A stretch of DNA of 48,029 nt, taken from contig WGAY01000042.1 in NCBI GenBank assembly GCA_015494585.1, forward strand, positions 1-48,029, written 5' to 3'. Position 1 is the stretch's first letter, and the number at the start of each line of letters is the position of its first letter. A program made the translations under genes and the position numbers. Shown one piece after another: positions 9,008-16,122 of the stretch. Origin of the DNA: Candidatus Omnitrophota bacterium (GTDB lineage: Bacteria > Omnitrophota > Gorgyraeia > S143-82). The notes under the pieces were generated by a model. It made no database searches, was not told the origin of the DNA, and saw only the letters and a list, made by a program, of their open reading frames with translations.

Positions 9008-9492
9008 TTAGACCCCCCAACTTTCAATGTAATCAGAGACAATCCCCCTTCTTTAGATAATACAACTGTATCCTCTGTTATGTCAAGGACCTTATACCCT
9101 TCCACAAAATCTCCCAATTTTAAAAACTTAGTCTTTTTGCTTTCTATCACATAGATAATAGCAACCTTATCCCCACCCCAGTCCATCATACCCTTATATA
9201 CAAACAAACCTTGCGCTTCTTGAGCTGTCTTTTTGGTTTCAACATCTACTTTCTCTACACCTACTTCCACTTCCTTTATTGGGACAAAAAATGGATTCCT
9301 CAAAGGAACCGAATAAATCTTATCAGAGACTACTAACTGCGGAACAGTTATAGGGATATAGCTGCAATTAAAATCTATTCTAGGTAAGGGATACCTTGAC
9401 ATTTCTATCAAACCTAAGAAAGTTCCTATAAAGATTAGGATATTCGCCGTGGATATCCAGCTATATTTTTTTATCGGTCTCAGCGGCTGCAT
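9004..9492 (-). CDS. PilP/GspC-like inner-membrane pilus/secretion protein
   Basis: A 162-residue protein with one N-terminal TM segment (~13-33, ANILIFIGTFLGLIEM) and a C-terminal beta domain (~90-158). The pattern KTKFLKLGDFVEGYKVLDITED followed by TVVLSKEGG is typical of the PilP / GspC homology-region fold. These proteins link the inner-membrane PilMNO (or GspLM) platform to the periplasmic N0 domain of the secretin, and the secretin gene follows directly with an ATGA overlap. It overlaps the upstream PilO-like gene by 32 bases. The PilP versus GspC assignment is not resolvable: PilP is usually a lipoprotein, and no lipobox is present here, which leans towards GspC topology. Confidence 0.75.
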   Translation of the reverse strand: MQPLRPIKKYSWISTANILIFIGTFLGLIEMSRYPLPRIDFNCSYIPITVPQLVVSDKIYSVPLRNPFFVPIKEVEVGVEKVDVETKKTAQEAQGLFVYKGMMDWGGDKVAIIYVIESKKTKFLKLGDFVEGYKVLDITEDTVVLSKEGGLSLITLKVGGSK

Positions 9493-10183
9493 TTTTTCTG
9501 GTCCTTAGTTTTCTTTCCAAATGCCCAACCATATCTGGATCTATTTTTATCGATAAGTTTATGAAAGGCCTATCATTCGAAACAACCTCCAATCCTTCAA
9601 TTAAAATAATAGGCTTGCGTTGCAAACTCTTTACAATCGCCAAAAGTCCCTTGAAATCTGTCATAATATCCATTACCATTAGATGGCGCCTTTCACTAAA
9701 ATCGAAGGAAACCTTATTTAGAGAGGTGTTTTTACCATCCACTACTTCCAACACACGTTTTATGGCCTCTAAATTATAAAGCAAGTATGCAATATCTGCT
9801 TCATCTGGCATCGCCACTGGAAATCCCAAATTCTCTGGAATTTTTTTATCTTTATATCTATCCACCACTGCCCTAACACTGCGCATAAAAAATAGGCCTG
9901 GAGAATCTTTATCCTTAGTGATTTCCCTTAAATCAGATAATAGCAATACCTGAGATTTAATATTGGAGCGTTCCTGTTCTACATCTGACAAATTCTCCTG
10001 TAATTTTTCAACAACATCCTCTGGCGAACATCCCCAATACTTTGACTTTGTACCTTCAAATCTTGACAGAGATATATTTAACCGCATATGCATATTGTAA
10101 GAGAAACCCACCAAAAATAACGAAAACAAAACTAAAACCAAGAAACCACCTTCCAATGTCCAGAATAAAACACTCCTTTTCAT
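9461..10183 (-). CDS. PilO-like pilus alignment-complex protein
   Basis: A 240-residue bitopic protein: short cytoplasmic N-terminus, one TM (~8-28, TLEGGFLVLVLFSLFLVGFS), a coiled-coil stretch (~58-85, VVEKLQENLSDVEQERSNIK), then an alpha/beta domain. This is PilO/GspM topology, and it sits exactly where PilO belongs: after PilM-PilN and before the PilP-like gene. The segment DFKGLLAIVKSLQRKPIILIEGLEV (about 180-205) matches the ferredoxin-like core found in PilO-type proteins. The primary sequence is divergent, so the call rests heavily on topology and gene order. It starts 4 bases inside the end of the PilM-PilN gene and overlaps the next gene by 32 bases. Confidence 0.7.
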   Translation of the reverse strand: MKRSVLFWTLEGGFLVLVLFSLFLVGFSYNMHMRLNISLSRFEGTKSKYWGCSPEDVVEKLQENLSDVEQERSNIKSQVLLLSDLREITKDKDSPGLFFMRSVRAVVDRYKDKKIPENLGFPVAMPDEADIAYLLYNLEAIKRVLEVVDGKNTSLNKVSFDFSERRHLMVMDIMTDFKGLLAIVKSLQRKPIILIEGLEVVSNDRPFINLSIKIDPDMVGHLERKLRTRKNAAAETDKKI

Positions 10184-11625
10184 TTTTCAAGCACCAATAA
10201 CATAGTTACTTTGTTATCAGAATCATATCTAGAATTTACTGCAGAAACTTTAGAAAATCTGCCGCTTTTCCTCAAATTTATTAACAAATCATTCAGATTA
10301 TCATAATTATCAGAAACTATTTGCAGAGAAAAAACCAACTGTTCAGCCTTATCTTGACCATCTTCTAATAATTTCGCTGAGACTGAAGATACAACCACTG
10401 AATCTAAGGATTCCATACAACTAGACAATATAGTAAAAAATTCCGGATAGAAATACTGAAGTGACATGGTCTTATTAAACAAAGATAATTCATTTACTAG
10501 TTCATCTCTCTTCTTCTTTAATCTAATCACCTTCCTTTTTATATTTTTGTAATCGGTAAGTTGAGTATTTACATACCCAATCAAATTCTTCACAGGAATT
10601 ATATCTTTTATACTCAGATATCCTGCACCAGAAATAAGTGAAAAGAGCAAAATAGATTGAAGCACATTATAAAAAATAGGTATGCGATACTCTATTTTTG
10701 ACTCAATGGGAATAATCCCATTTAATGTATTGAATTTATCTTTAGAAAACATCACGGCCAATCCAAAAGCCAATGCAAATTTTTCAATAGATCTAGTCTC
10801 GATTGACTGTTGGCGTAAAATAGACTCTACCGGGAAAGGTGTAGGCCTTAGGCCTAATTCCTTTTCAAAGAGCGCATCCCATTCTTCTTCTGGTTTGATA
10901 TCATCATTCACAAATAGATAAATCGCATCTATATCTTGACTTAATACTACATCACCTATTCTCCCCGAAAACTTTGCAAAATAGGATTCCAATAATTCCT
11001 TAATATCCCAAATCAAACTAACATTTCCATAACCTCTAGGCAATGTCCTTATCCAATCTCTCGAAGAATCTTCACCAATTATGATCAAATCCGTAAACCC
11101 ATGCGTACAAAGCAAGGCTATAGAAACCTTCTCTTTCTGGCGAATAGGCGTGGAAAATTCTAGCAACCTTATCAGATTATAGAAAGCAATGCTATAAGGT
11201 GTTATTCCCGAAGGAGAAGAAAGAGCACCATCCATTTTGGCGATCCATCTATCGACGACTTCCTCTCTAGCAGCAAAAATCAGTGCCTCTCGTTCTACAT
11301 CTCCATCCGTTCCTGTATCCAACAGATCGTAACTCCAATAAACTGAATGTTTGGGGAATGGAATATTTTTATCATATTCAAAATCTACTGCAAAGTCACA
11401 ATTCACACCCTCAGGGCAAAGCAACCGTACCTGCTTCATGAAAAACATATTACTTGGTAGGACTACATAAACAGGATATTGAGGTTTCCACAAATAGGCA
11501 TCTTCTAATGGAAGAGAGAAAGATTTTGTTACTTCTAGACTTCCATCGTTATCAAGTCTACATTCTAATATACCAAGCTCAGCACAGCAAACCTGTACTG
11601 CATAAAAACGGAATGTATAGGCCAC
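10180..11625 (-). CDS. PilM-PilN fusion (GspL-like) pilus platform protein
   Basis: A 481-residue protein with a cytoplasmic actin-like half (~1-300, including VSIALLCTHGFTDLIII and a second subdomain ending FALAFGLAVMF), a TM segment (~325-345, NVLQSILLFSLISGAGYLSI), a coiled coil (~355-385) and a PilN/GspL-like periplasmic ferredoxin fold. In most type IV pilus systems PilM and PilN are separate proteins; the joined order resembles GspL of type II secretion. It would anchor the ATPase-proximal platform. The start is GTG 11625, after GGGGGGT; a -10 box lies at 11647-11652 between it and RNase P RNA. It begins an overlapping four-gene series ending in the secretin. Confidence 0.78.
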   Translation of the reverse strand: MAYTFRFYAVQVCCAELGILECRLDNDGSLEVTKSFSLPLEDAYLWKPQYPVYVVLPSNMFFMKQVRLLCPEGVNCDFAVDFEYDKNIPFPKHSVYWSYDLLDTGTDGDVEREALIFAAREEVVDRWIAKMDGALSSPSGITPYSIAFYNLIRLLEFSTPIRQKEKVSIALLCTHGFTDLIIIGEDSSRDWIRTLPRGYGNVSLIWDIKELLESYFAKFSGRIGDVVLSQDIDAIYLFVNDDIKPEEEWDALFEKELGLRPTPFPVESILRQQSIETRSIEKFALAFGLAVMFSKDKFNTLNGIIPIESKIEYRIPIFYNVLQSILLFSLISGAGYLSIKDIIPVKNLIGYVNTQLTDYKNIKRKVIRLKKKRDELVNELSLFNKTMSLQYFYPEFFTILSSCMESLDSVVVSSVSAKLLEDGQDKAEQLVFSLQIVSDNYDNLNDLLINLRKSGRFSKVSAVNSRYDSDNKVTMLLVLEK

Positions 11626-11646
11626 CTATACACTACCCCCCAGTTG

Positions 11647-11652
11647 ATTATA
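11647..11652 (-). promoter_or_regulatory. Candidate -10 box for the pilM-secretin operon
   Basis: TATAAT on the minus strand (11652-11647), 21 bases before GTG 11625 and just past the RNase P RNA 3' end. No good -35 hexamer is present at 16-18 bases, where the RNase P P1 stem lies. No terminator separates it from RNase P RNA, so read-through is equally possible. Confidence 0.35.
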
Positions 11653-11671
11653 TTTTAACACAAAAACACAT

Positions 11672-11952
11672 CGCTTGGTAGGACAATAAGCCGAGTTCTG
11701 TTTAGGCGGCCATCCATCTAAAGACAGAATCACTCCTGTCTTTTAGCAGCCAACCCGAGGGATTATAGTCCGGGCCAGACTCCCTCCTACTTGGCATTGC
11801 TGCGGGTAGAGATTACCGCATTTAGCGGCTCTGATCCGGCCTGCCCTGTCAAACAGGACAGACGATGGGCGTTACCCACTACCCTGCCCTCTGCAGCTCG
11901 GACTTTCCTCTTGCCAATATTTAGGCAAGCGACCGCCTTATCCTACCAAGCG
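11672..11952 (-). ncRNA. rnpB: RNase P RNA (bacterial type A-like)
   Basis: The catalytic RNA of RNase P, which matures tRNA 5' ends. The conserved blocks are present in order on the minus strand: GAGGAAAGTCCGAGC, GCAGAGGGCAGGGTAGT with GGTAACGCCC, and ACAGAACTCGGCTTAT near the 3' end. The P1 helix is a perfect 12-bp pairing of CGCTTGGTAGGA (11952-11941) with TCCTACCAAGCG at the 3' end (from ~11684). At about 280 nt it is compact. Its 5' end overlaps the last codons and the stop of the RNase HI gene, so it must be processed from, or start within, that mRNA. No separate promoter was found. Confidence 0.95.
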
Positions 11953-12345
11953 AGATAGAGCAATCGCCTTCCGTGCTAAGGCATCAGCGGTCTTATTCCC
12001 TTCTCGTTTAATATGTTTTATCTCTAGGCTTGAAAAACTTGCAACAAGCTCTATTATTCTATTATATAAAATTTTTAATTTTTTGTCTTTTACTTTATAT
12101 TCCCCCGTTAGTTGTCTAACAAGCAATTCACTATCGCTATATATAACTATAGGAAATTTCCTCTTTGTTTTCAACTCATCAAGAGCTATTAACAAAGCAA
12201 CATATTCAGCAATATTGTTAGTTGCATTGCCAAGGAAAAAAGACATCTTGATAGCACCAGAACCTTTTTTAATGAAGATCCCACAGCCCGCCAGACCTGG
12301 ATTGCCCGAACAGGCACCGTCTACATATACCTCTATCATATCCAT
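11938..12345 (-). CDS. Ribonuclease HI family protein
   Basis: A 135-residue single-domain RNase H. The four carboxylates of the DEDD site are visible: D in YVDGACSGNPG (~9), E in NNIAEYVALL (~47), D in YSDSELLVRQL (~70) and D in GNKTADALARKA (~121). It cleaves RNA in RNA-DNA hybrids. There is no N-terminal hybrid-binding domain. The start ATG 12345 is followed two codons later by another ATG; a weak GGGA precedes it. The stop codon TAA (11940-11938) and the preceding codons coincide with the 5' strand of the RNase P P1 helix. It lies downstream of a zinc-ribbon coiled-coil gene, a pairing seen in other phyla, for instance mycobacteria. Confidence 0.93.
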   Translation of the reverse strand: MDMIEVYVDGACSGNPGLAGCGIFIKKGSGAIKMSFFLGNATNNIAEYVALLIALDELKTKRKFPIVIYSDSELLVRQLTGEYKVKDKKLKILYNRIIELVASFSSLEIKHIKREGNKTADALARKAIALSRLVG

Positions 12346-12412
12346 AACAATAATCCCGTTTAATTACTAATTGTGGCAAGATTTAGCATACAATTACAAC
12401 TGTAATTTCTTG

Positions 12413-13123
12413 CTATTCTTCCGCGTAATACAAAATAGAACCGCATCCTTCACAATATATAATCTTATTTCCCAGCATTAACTCATTTACAACCTGTGGA
12501 GGTAGGGACAGATAACAACCTGTACACACTCCTTTACTTGTAACCTTACACAGGGCCGTTCCTCCTCTGTGTTCCAAAATCCTTTCATAAATAGATAATA
12601 TATCCTGAGGAACTGCAGCCGCTATATCTTGTCTCTTCTCTTTTAATGAACCTATCTCTTTCTCCAATCTCTCCTGTTCAGCTATCAATTCACCTCTGCT
12701 TTTTTCCAAATCAGAAATCTCTCTTTCGATATCCATCCGTAGTTGCTCTTTCTTCTCCCTGGCAGCATCGAGCTCATCTAATAGCGCTAATATCTCATCT
12801 TCTAGGCTCGATATCTTCAATTTCATGCCTTCTATCTCTTCTTGAAGTGCAGAATACTCCTTATTAGTCTTAACCTGATACAATCTTGCCTGCAGAGAAT
12901 TAAGAGTATCCTCACACTTACCCATTTCCATTTCTTTTTCTTTATGCTGCAGGGCTAACTTCTCATATTCCTTAGAAAGGGCAGAGATTTCATTTCTCTT
13001 TTCTACGATCAGTTTTTCAATATTCTCTATTTTAGGTGGGATTTCATCAATAAGAGACTTTATCTCAAATATTTGTTTATCTATTTCCTGAAGAGGCAAG
13101 AGAGACTTTAATTCATCCAGCAT
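12413..13123 (-). CDS. C4-type zinc-ribbon coiled-coil protein (CT398-like)
   Basis: A 236-residue protein: a long helical hairpin/coiled coil (~8-180, heptads rich in E, K and L) followed by a C-terminal zinc ribbon (zf-RING_7 type) with CTGC (~202-205) and CEGC (~224-227). Homologues such as chlamydial CT398 bind nucleic-acid or export factors, but no general function is agreed. ATG 13123 is preferred because GGAGAGG sits 6 bases upstream. A longer frame from 13174 would begin inside the tRNA-Val gene and is rejected. It is 14 bases downstream of tRNA-Val and probably co-transcribed with the two tRNAs, RNase HI and RNase P RNA. Confidence 0.88.
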   Translation of the reverse strand: MLDELKSLLPLQEIDKQIFEIKSLIDEIPPKIENIEKLIVEKRNEISALSKEYEKLALQHKEKEMEMGKCEDTLNSLQARLYQVKTNKEYSALQEEIEGMKLKISSLEDEILALLDELDAAREKKEQLRMDIEREISDLEKSRGELIAEQERLEKEIGSLKEKRQDIAAAVPQDILSIYERILEHRGGTALCKVTSKGVCTGCYLSLPPQVVNELMLGNKIIYCEGCGSILYYAEE

Positions 13124-13137
13124 ATATTCCTCTCCTA

Positions 13138-13211
13138 TGGGCGATAGAGGACTTGAACCTCTGACCTTCCGCATGTGAAACGGACGCTCTAACCAACTGA
13201 GCTAATCGCCC
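13138..13211 (-). tRNA. tRNA-Val (anticodon CAC)
   Basis: A complete 74-nt cloverleaf: acceptor GGGCGAT/ATCGCCC with discriminator A, D arm GCTC...GAGC, anticodon stem TCCGT/GCGGA with loop TTCACAT (anticodon CAC), T arm AGAGG-TTCAAGT-CCTCT. CCA is not encoded. It reads GTG codons. Confidence 0.95.
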
Positions 13212-13243
13212 CTGTTAATCCGCTAGTATTCTAGTGTCAAAAA

Positions 13244-13316
13244 TGGGCCCACGAGGATTCGAACCTCGGACCAACTGATTATGAGTCAGCTGCTCTAACC
13301 GCTGAGCTATGGGCCC
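13244..13316 (-). tRNA. tRNA with anticodon CAT, most likely tRNA-Ile2 (lysidine-modified)
   Basis: A complete 73-nt cloverleaf: acceptor GGGCCCA/TGGGCCC, anticodon stem GCTGA/TCAGT, loop CTCATAA (anticodon CAT), T arm CGAGG-TTCGAAT-CCTCG, no encoded CCA. It lacks the initiator features (1:72 mismatch, GGG/CCC anticodon stem). The body resembles E. coli tRNA-Ile2 (GTTAGAGCAG, ACTCATAAT, TTGGTC) and has C4:G69 and C5:G68, which are identity elements for TilS. So it probably reads ATA, a codon common in this window. Elongator Met is the alternative. Confidence 0.85.
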
Positions 13317-13339
13317 AAATAGCATTTTACAATTTCGCT

Positions 13340-13368
13340 ATTTTATATAAAAACGCATAAATAGTCAA
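13340..13368 (-). promoter_or_regulatory. Strong sigma-70 promoter for the tRNA-Ile2/tRNA-Val/rnhA/rnpB unit
   Basis: TTGACT (13368-13363), a 17-base spacer, and TAAAAT (13345-13340) on the minus strand. Predicted initiation is ~17 bases before the tRNA-Ile2 5' end. This is one of the closest consensus matches in the window. Confidence 0.75.
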
Positions 13369-13388
13369 CTCTATTCAATAACTCAGGG

Positions 13389-14549
13389 TTATTTGCCCAT
13401 CCCTATCTTTTGGCTCATCTGAAAGAGTTTACCCTCTGTCTGAATAGAAGGCGCTATAATTATTTCTGTCAATTGCATTTCTCTTATATTCTTTGCACCG
13501 AGACTGCCCATCGATGTCTTAAGCGCACCGACAAGGTTCTGAGAACCGTCATCAACTCTAGCCGGGCCAAGTAGTATTTCCTCAAGACTTCCTGTTATGC
13601 CCACATATATCCTGGTTCCCCTTGGCAGATTAGAATGCGAAGTCGCCATCCCCCAGTGATAACCACGCCCAGGGGCTTCTTTTGCCCTTGCAAATGGTGA
13701 ACCAATCATAACCGCATCAGCCCCTGCAGCAAATGCCTTACAGACATCTCCCCCTGTTCGCATACCACCATCCGTAATAATAGGTACATATCTGCCAGTA
13801 CGACGATAAAAATAGTCTCGGGCAGCTGAGGTATCTATGGTTGCGGTAACCTGTGGGACACCTATACCAAGAACACCTCGTGTTGTACAGGCAGCACCAG
13901 GCCCCACTCCTACCAGGATACCACTGGCTCCAACCTCCATTAATCCCAAGGCAGTCTTGTAAGTAACGCAGTTGCCTATAATCACAGGTATTTTCATCAT
14001 CTTACAAAACTTTTCCAAATCAACTGCCTTATATGTAGAAGAGATATGCTTTACAGAAGTAACCGTACCCTGAACAACAAATATATCAGCCCCTGCCTCC
14101 TCTGCAATAGGGCCAAATCGTTCCGCATGTTGAGGAATACAACTGACAGCCGCAACTCCACCTTTCTCCTTTATCTCTTTTACCCGCCTAGCAATCAGAC
14201 CTTCCTTTATCGGCTCTCTATACATATTCTGTATCAACTCAGTGGCCTCTTCAGGCGTTGCCTGAGAAATCCTATCCAATATCTCATTTGGATCATCGTA
14301 TCTAGTCTGCACCCCATCTAAATTAAGAACTGCTAAACCACCGAGGCGACTCATTTCTAGGGCAAACCGCACATCAACAACACCATCCATAGCAGAGGCA
14401 ATAAAGGGTATTTTGAACCTTATTCCACCTAAATCAAAACTTATATCTACATCTTCAGGATTTATTGTCACCTCTCCCGGAACCAGGGCAACTTCGTCAA
14501 AACCATAACAACGCCTCGCCCGTCTGCCAATACCGATCCATTCACCCAT
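13389..14549 (-). CDS. guaB3: GuaB3-type IMP dehydrogenase family protein
   Basis: A 386-residue (beta/alpha)8 protein of the IMPDH/GMP reductase family without the CBS regulatory pair, matching the length of GuaB3. The catalytic loop GVGPGAACTTRGVLGIGVPQ (~222-241) keeps the active-site Cys. The flavin/phosphate region PIITDGGMRTGGDVCKAFAAGADAVMIGS and the N-terminal YGFDEVALVP (~15-24) are typical. IMPDH converts IMP to XMP with NAD in guanine nucleotide synthesis; cyanobacterial GuaB3 has been reported to have this activity. ATG 14549 follows AGGAGGT at good spacing. It is separated from the upstream gene by an intrinsic terminator, so it should have its own promoter, although none stands out. 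The tRNA promoter lies ~20 bases past its stop region. Confidence 0.88.
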   Translation of the reverse strand: MGEWIGIGRRARRCYGFDEVALVPGEVTINPEDVDISFDLGGIRFKIPFIASAMDGVVDVRFALEMSRLGGLAVLNLDGVQTRYDDPNEILDRISQATPEEATELIQNMYREPIKEGLIARRVKEIKEKGGVAAVSCIPQHAERFGPIAEEAGADIFVVQGTVTSVKHISSTYKAVDLEKFCKMMKIPVIIGNCVTYKTALGLMEVGASGILVGVGPGAACTTRGVLGIGVPQVTATIDTSAARDYFYRRTGRYVPIITDGGMRTGGDVCKAFAAGADAVMIGSPFARAKEAPGRGYHWGMATSHSNLPRGTRIYVGITGSLEEILLGPARVDDGSQNLVGALKTSMGSLGAKNIREMQLTEIIIAPSIQTEGKLFQMSQKIGMGK

Positions 14550-14586
14550 AACTACCTCCTAAAGGTTTAAATTGCACAATCTAGTA

Positions 14587-14620
14587 TAAAAAACAATCCT
14601 GATTCATAAATCAGGATTGT
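14587..14620 (-). terminator. Rho-independent terminator
   Basis: On the minus strand an 11-bp perfect stem ACAATCCTGAT/ATCAGGATTGT with a 6-base loop is followed by TTTTTAT. It ends the helicase/ParA/DUF4870 unit, about 30 bases after the DUF4870 stop. Confidence 0.88.
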
Positions 14621-14652
14621 CTTCCAGGAGTCCAAGCTTATAAGGTCTTAAA

Positions 14653-14967
14653 TTATAGCACAAACTTTTCTGCCAGGCTATCAATTCCCATCAACCTGCC
14701 TGTCTCTCCTGCCAGGGCAGATATCATACCAAAGACAGATAAAAGTCCAAATACCAATCTGGCCAGTACAGTAAACACAATTCCAATTACGGGTAGGGCA
14801 GAGATCGTCCAGATCAATGCCTCGAGTATAAACAGTACCAATCCTCTCTTAGCATGATAACGAATAAACTCATCTTCCTTTGCGTGAAAGGCCGACCATA
14901 TACTCAACGGGCCAAGATAGGCAAGCATAGCATATAATTTCGATTCTAGCTTTACAAAGTTTTCCAT
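14653..14967 (-). CDS. DUF4870-like small membrane protein
   Basis: A 104-residue protein with three hydrophobic segments (~10-27, ~41-62, ~65-86) and the family pattern of a small hydrophilic loop FHAKEDEFIRYHAKRGLVLF, resembling DUF4870/Tic20-like proteins in which the FxxxHxxR(Q/G) motif follows the first TM. The function is unknown. It is 11 bases downstream of the ParA fusion gene and is the last gene before a clear terminator, so it belongs to that operon. Confidence 0.75.
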   Translation of the reverse strand: MENFVKLESKLYAMLAYLGPLSIWSAFHAKEDEFIRYHAKRGLVLFILEALIWTISALPVIGIVFTVLARLVFGLLSVFGMISALAGETGRLMGIDSLAEKFVL

Positions 14968-14978
14968 AACACGCCCCC

Positions 14979-16094
14979 CTAACCTATGTTAAGCAGAGAA
15001 TCCAGCTCCCCATAGGGATTCTTTTCCTTCAAAGGATTATTTGGATCATCTACCCATTTACCATCTACCACAAACCTATACCTATATCTTCCAGGTGGTA
15101 AATTAATAGTCTTTACCCATACGCCATTCCTTTTTTCCAATTTTGCCTCATCACCCAAACGCCAGGCATTGAAATCACCTGCCACAAAGACCTCTTTAGC
15201 TTGTGGATCAGGAAATACAAACTCGACAATCCTTTCAGGCATATCACGACCTATATCCATACTCTTCTGCATTGATCTGGTTTCAATCCTATTCTCTGGT
15301 TTCCAATCACTATCCAGAGGTCTCGGTGGCTCTACCCTTGACAATAACTCCCTTGCCAGTGCAAGGTAATCCTTTGCACCTCTACAGTATTTATCATAGA
15401 AAAGGGCAGGTTTCCCATGACTAGCAGCTTCTCTTAATTTGACATTTATATGTATGATGGTCTTTGCAACCTTATCACCAAATCTTTCCCTTATAGAGTC
15501 CTGTACATGATAAGAATACTGAAGACGAGAATCAAACATAGTCATAAGTATACGATAATCCACATTATGATTCAGCCTCTCCCTTACCAGATTTATAATG
15601 TCCAAGAGCTGATTTACACCATTAAATGAAAAGAAGCTCATCTCTATAGGGATAAAGACTTCATTGGCTGCCCTTAATGCATTAACCGTCAAAAATCCAA
15701 GGTTCGGTGGACAATCTATTATCACATAATTGTAATCGGACTCCATCCTGGAAAGCACATCCCAGAGACGAGTTTCTCTCCCAATCTCATCCGCTAGTTC
15801 CTGCTCGAGAGTACTTAACAATATTCCAGAAGGGGCCAAATATAAATTTGGGCTTACCTCCTTTACAATCGCATCTATAGAGGCCCTGGCCTGAGAAAGA
15901 GACGAAAGGACATCATAAATGGAAAATTCCAAACTATCTGGATTAATTCCTAATCCCGTAGTTGCATGGGCCTGCGGATCGAAATCCACCACCAGAACCT
16001 TCTTTCCCATATGGGCAAGAGATGCCGCTAGATTTATGGTAGTCGTCGTCTTACCACATCCCCCCTTTTGATTGGCAATCGCCATCACATACAT
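14979..16094 (-). CDS. ParA/Soj-type ATPase fused to a C-terminal glycogen-binding (AMPK-beta/CBM48) domain
   Basis: A 371-residue protein. Residues 1-250 are a complete ParA/MinD-type ATPase: deviant Walker A KGGCGKTT with signature Lys10 and Lys15, Walker A' VVDFDPQAHATTGLG (~35-49), Walker B VIIDCPPNLG (~124-133). After a linker (~255-280) comes a beta-sandwich (~286-371) matching the AMPK-beta glycogen-binding module: AGDFNAW (Trp311), LPPGRYRYRFVVDGKWVDD (Trp347), NPYG. Both tryptophans that contact sugar in AMPK-beta are present; the sugar-contacting Lys is Arg here. ParA ATPases position chromosomes, plasmids or protein cargo on the nucleoid. No ParB gene is adjacent. The start is secure, with GGAGGGGG 6 bases upstream. 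The fusion suggests cargo containing alpha-glucan (inference), or the domain may be used for protein contacts only. Confidence 0.9.
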   Translation of the reverse strand: MYVMAIANQKGGCGKTTTTINLAASLAHMGKKVLVVDFDPQAHATTGLGINPDSLEFSIYDVLSSLSQARASIDAIVKEVSPNLYLAPSGILLSTLEQELADEIGRETRLWDVLSRMESDYNYVIIDCPPNLGFLTVNALRAANEVFIPIEMSFFSFNGVNQLLDIINLVRERLNHNVDYRILMTMFDSRLQYSYHVQDSIRERFGDKVAKTIIHINVKLREAASHGKPALFYDKYCRGAKDYLALARELLSRVEPPRPLDSDWKPENRIETRSMQKSMDIGRDMPERIVEFVFPDPQAKEVFVAGDFNAWRLGDEAKLEKRNGVWVKTINLPPGRYRYRFVVDGKWVDDPNNPLKEKNPYGELDSLLNIG

Positions 16095-16122
16095 AGTCCC
16101 CCTCCTTTAAAGAATCCTAAAG

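Noticed and set aside
13124-13174. A longer N-terminus for the zinc-ribbon protein (MRKVRGSS...)
   Set aside because: It is translated from the tRNA-Val gene; GGAGAGG marks ATG 13123.
13244-13316. Initiator tRNA-fMet for the CAT anticodon gene
   Set aside because: The first acceptor pair is a normal G-C and the anticodon stem lacks the three G-C pairs of initiators.
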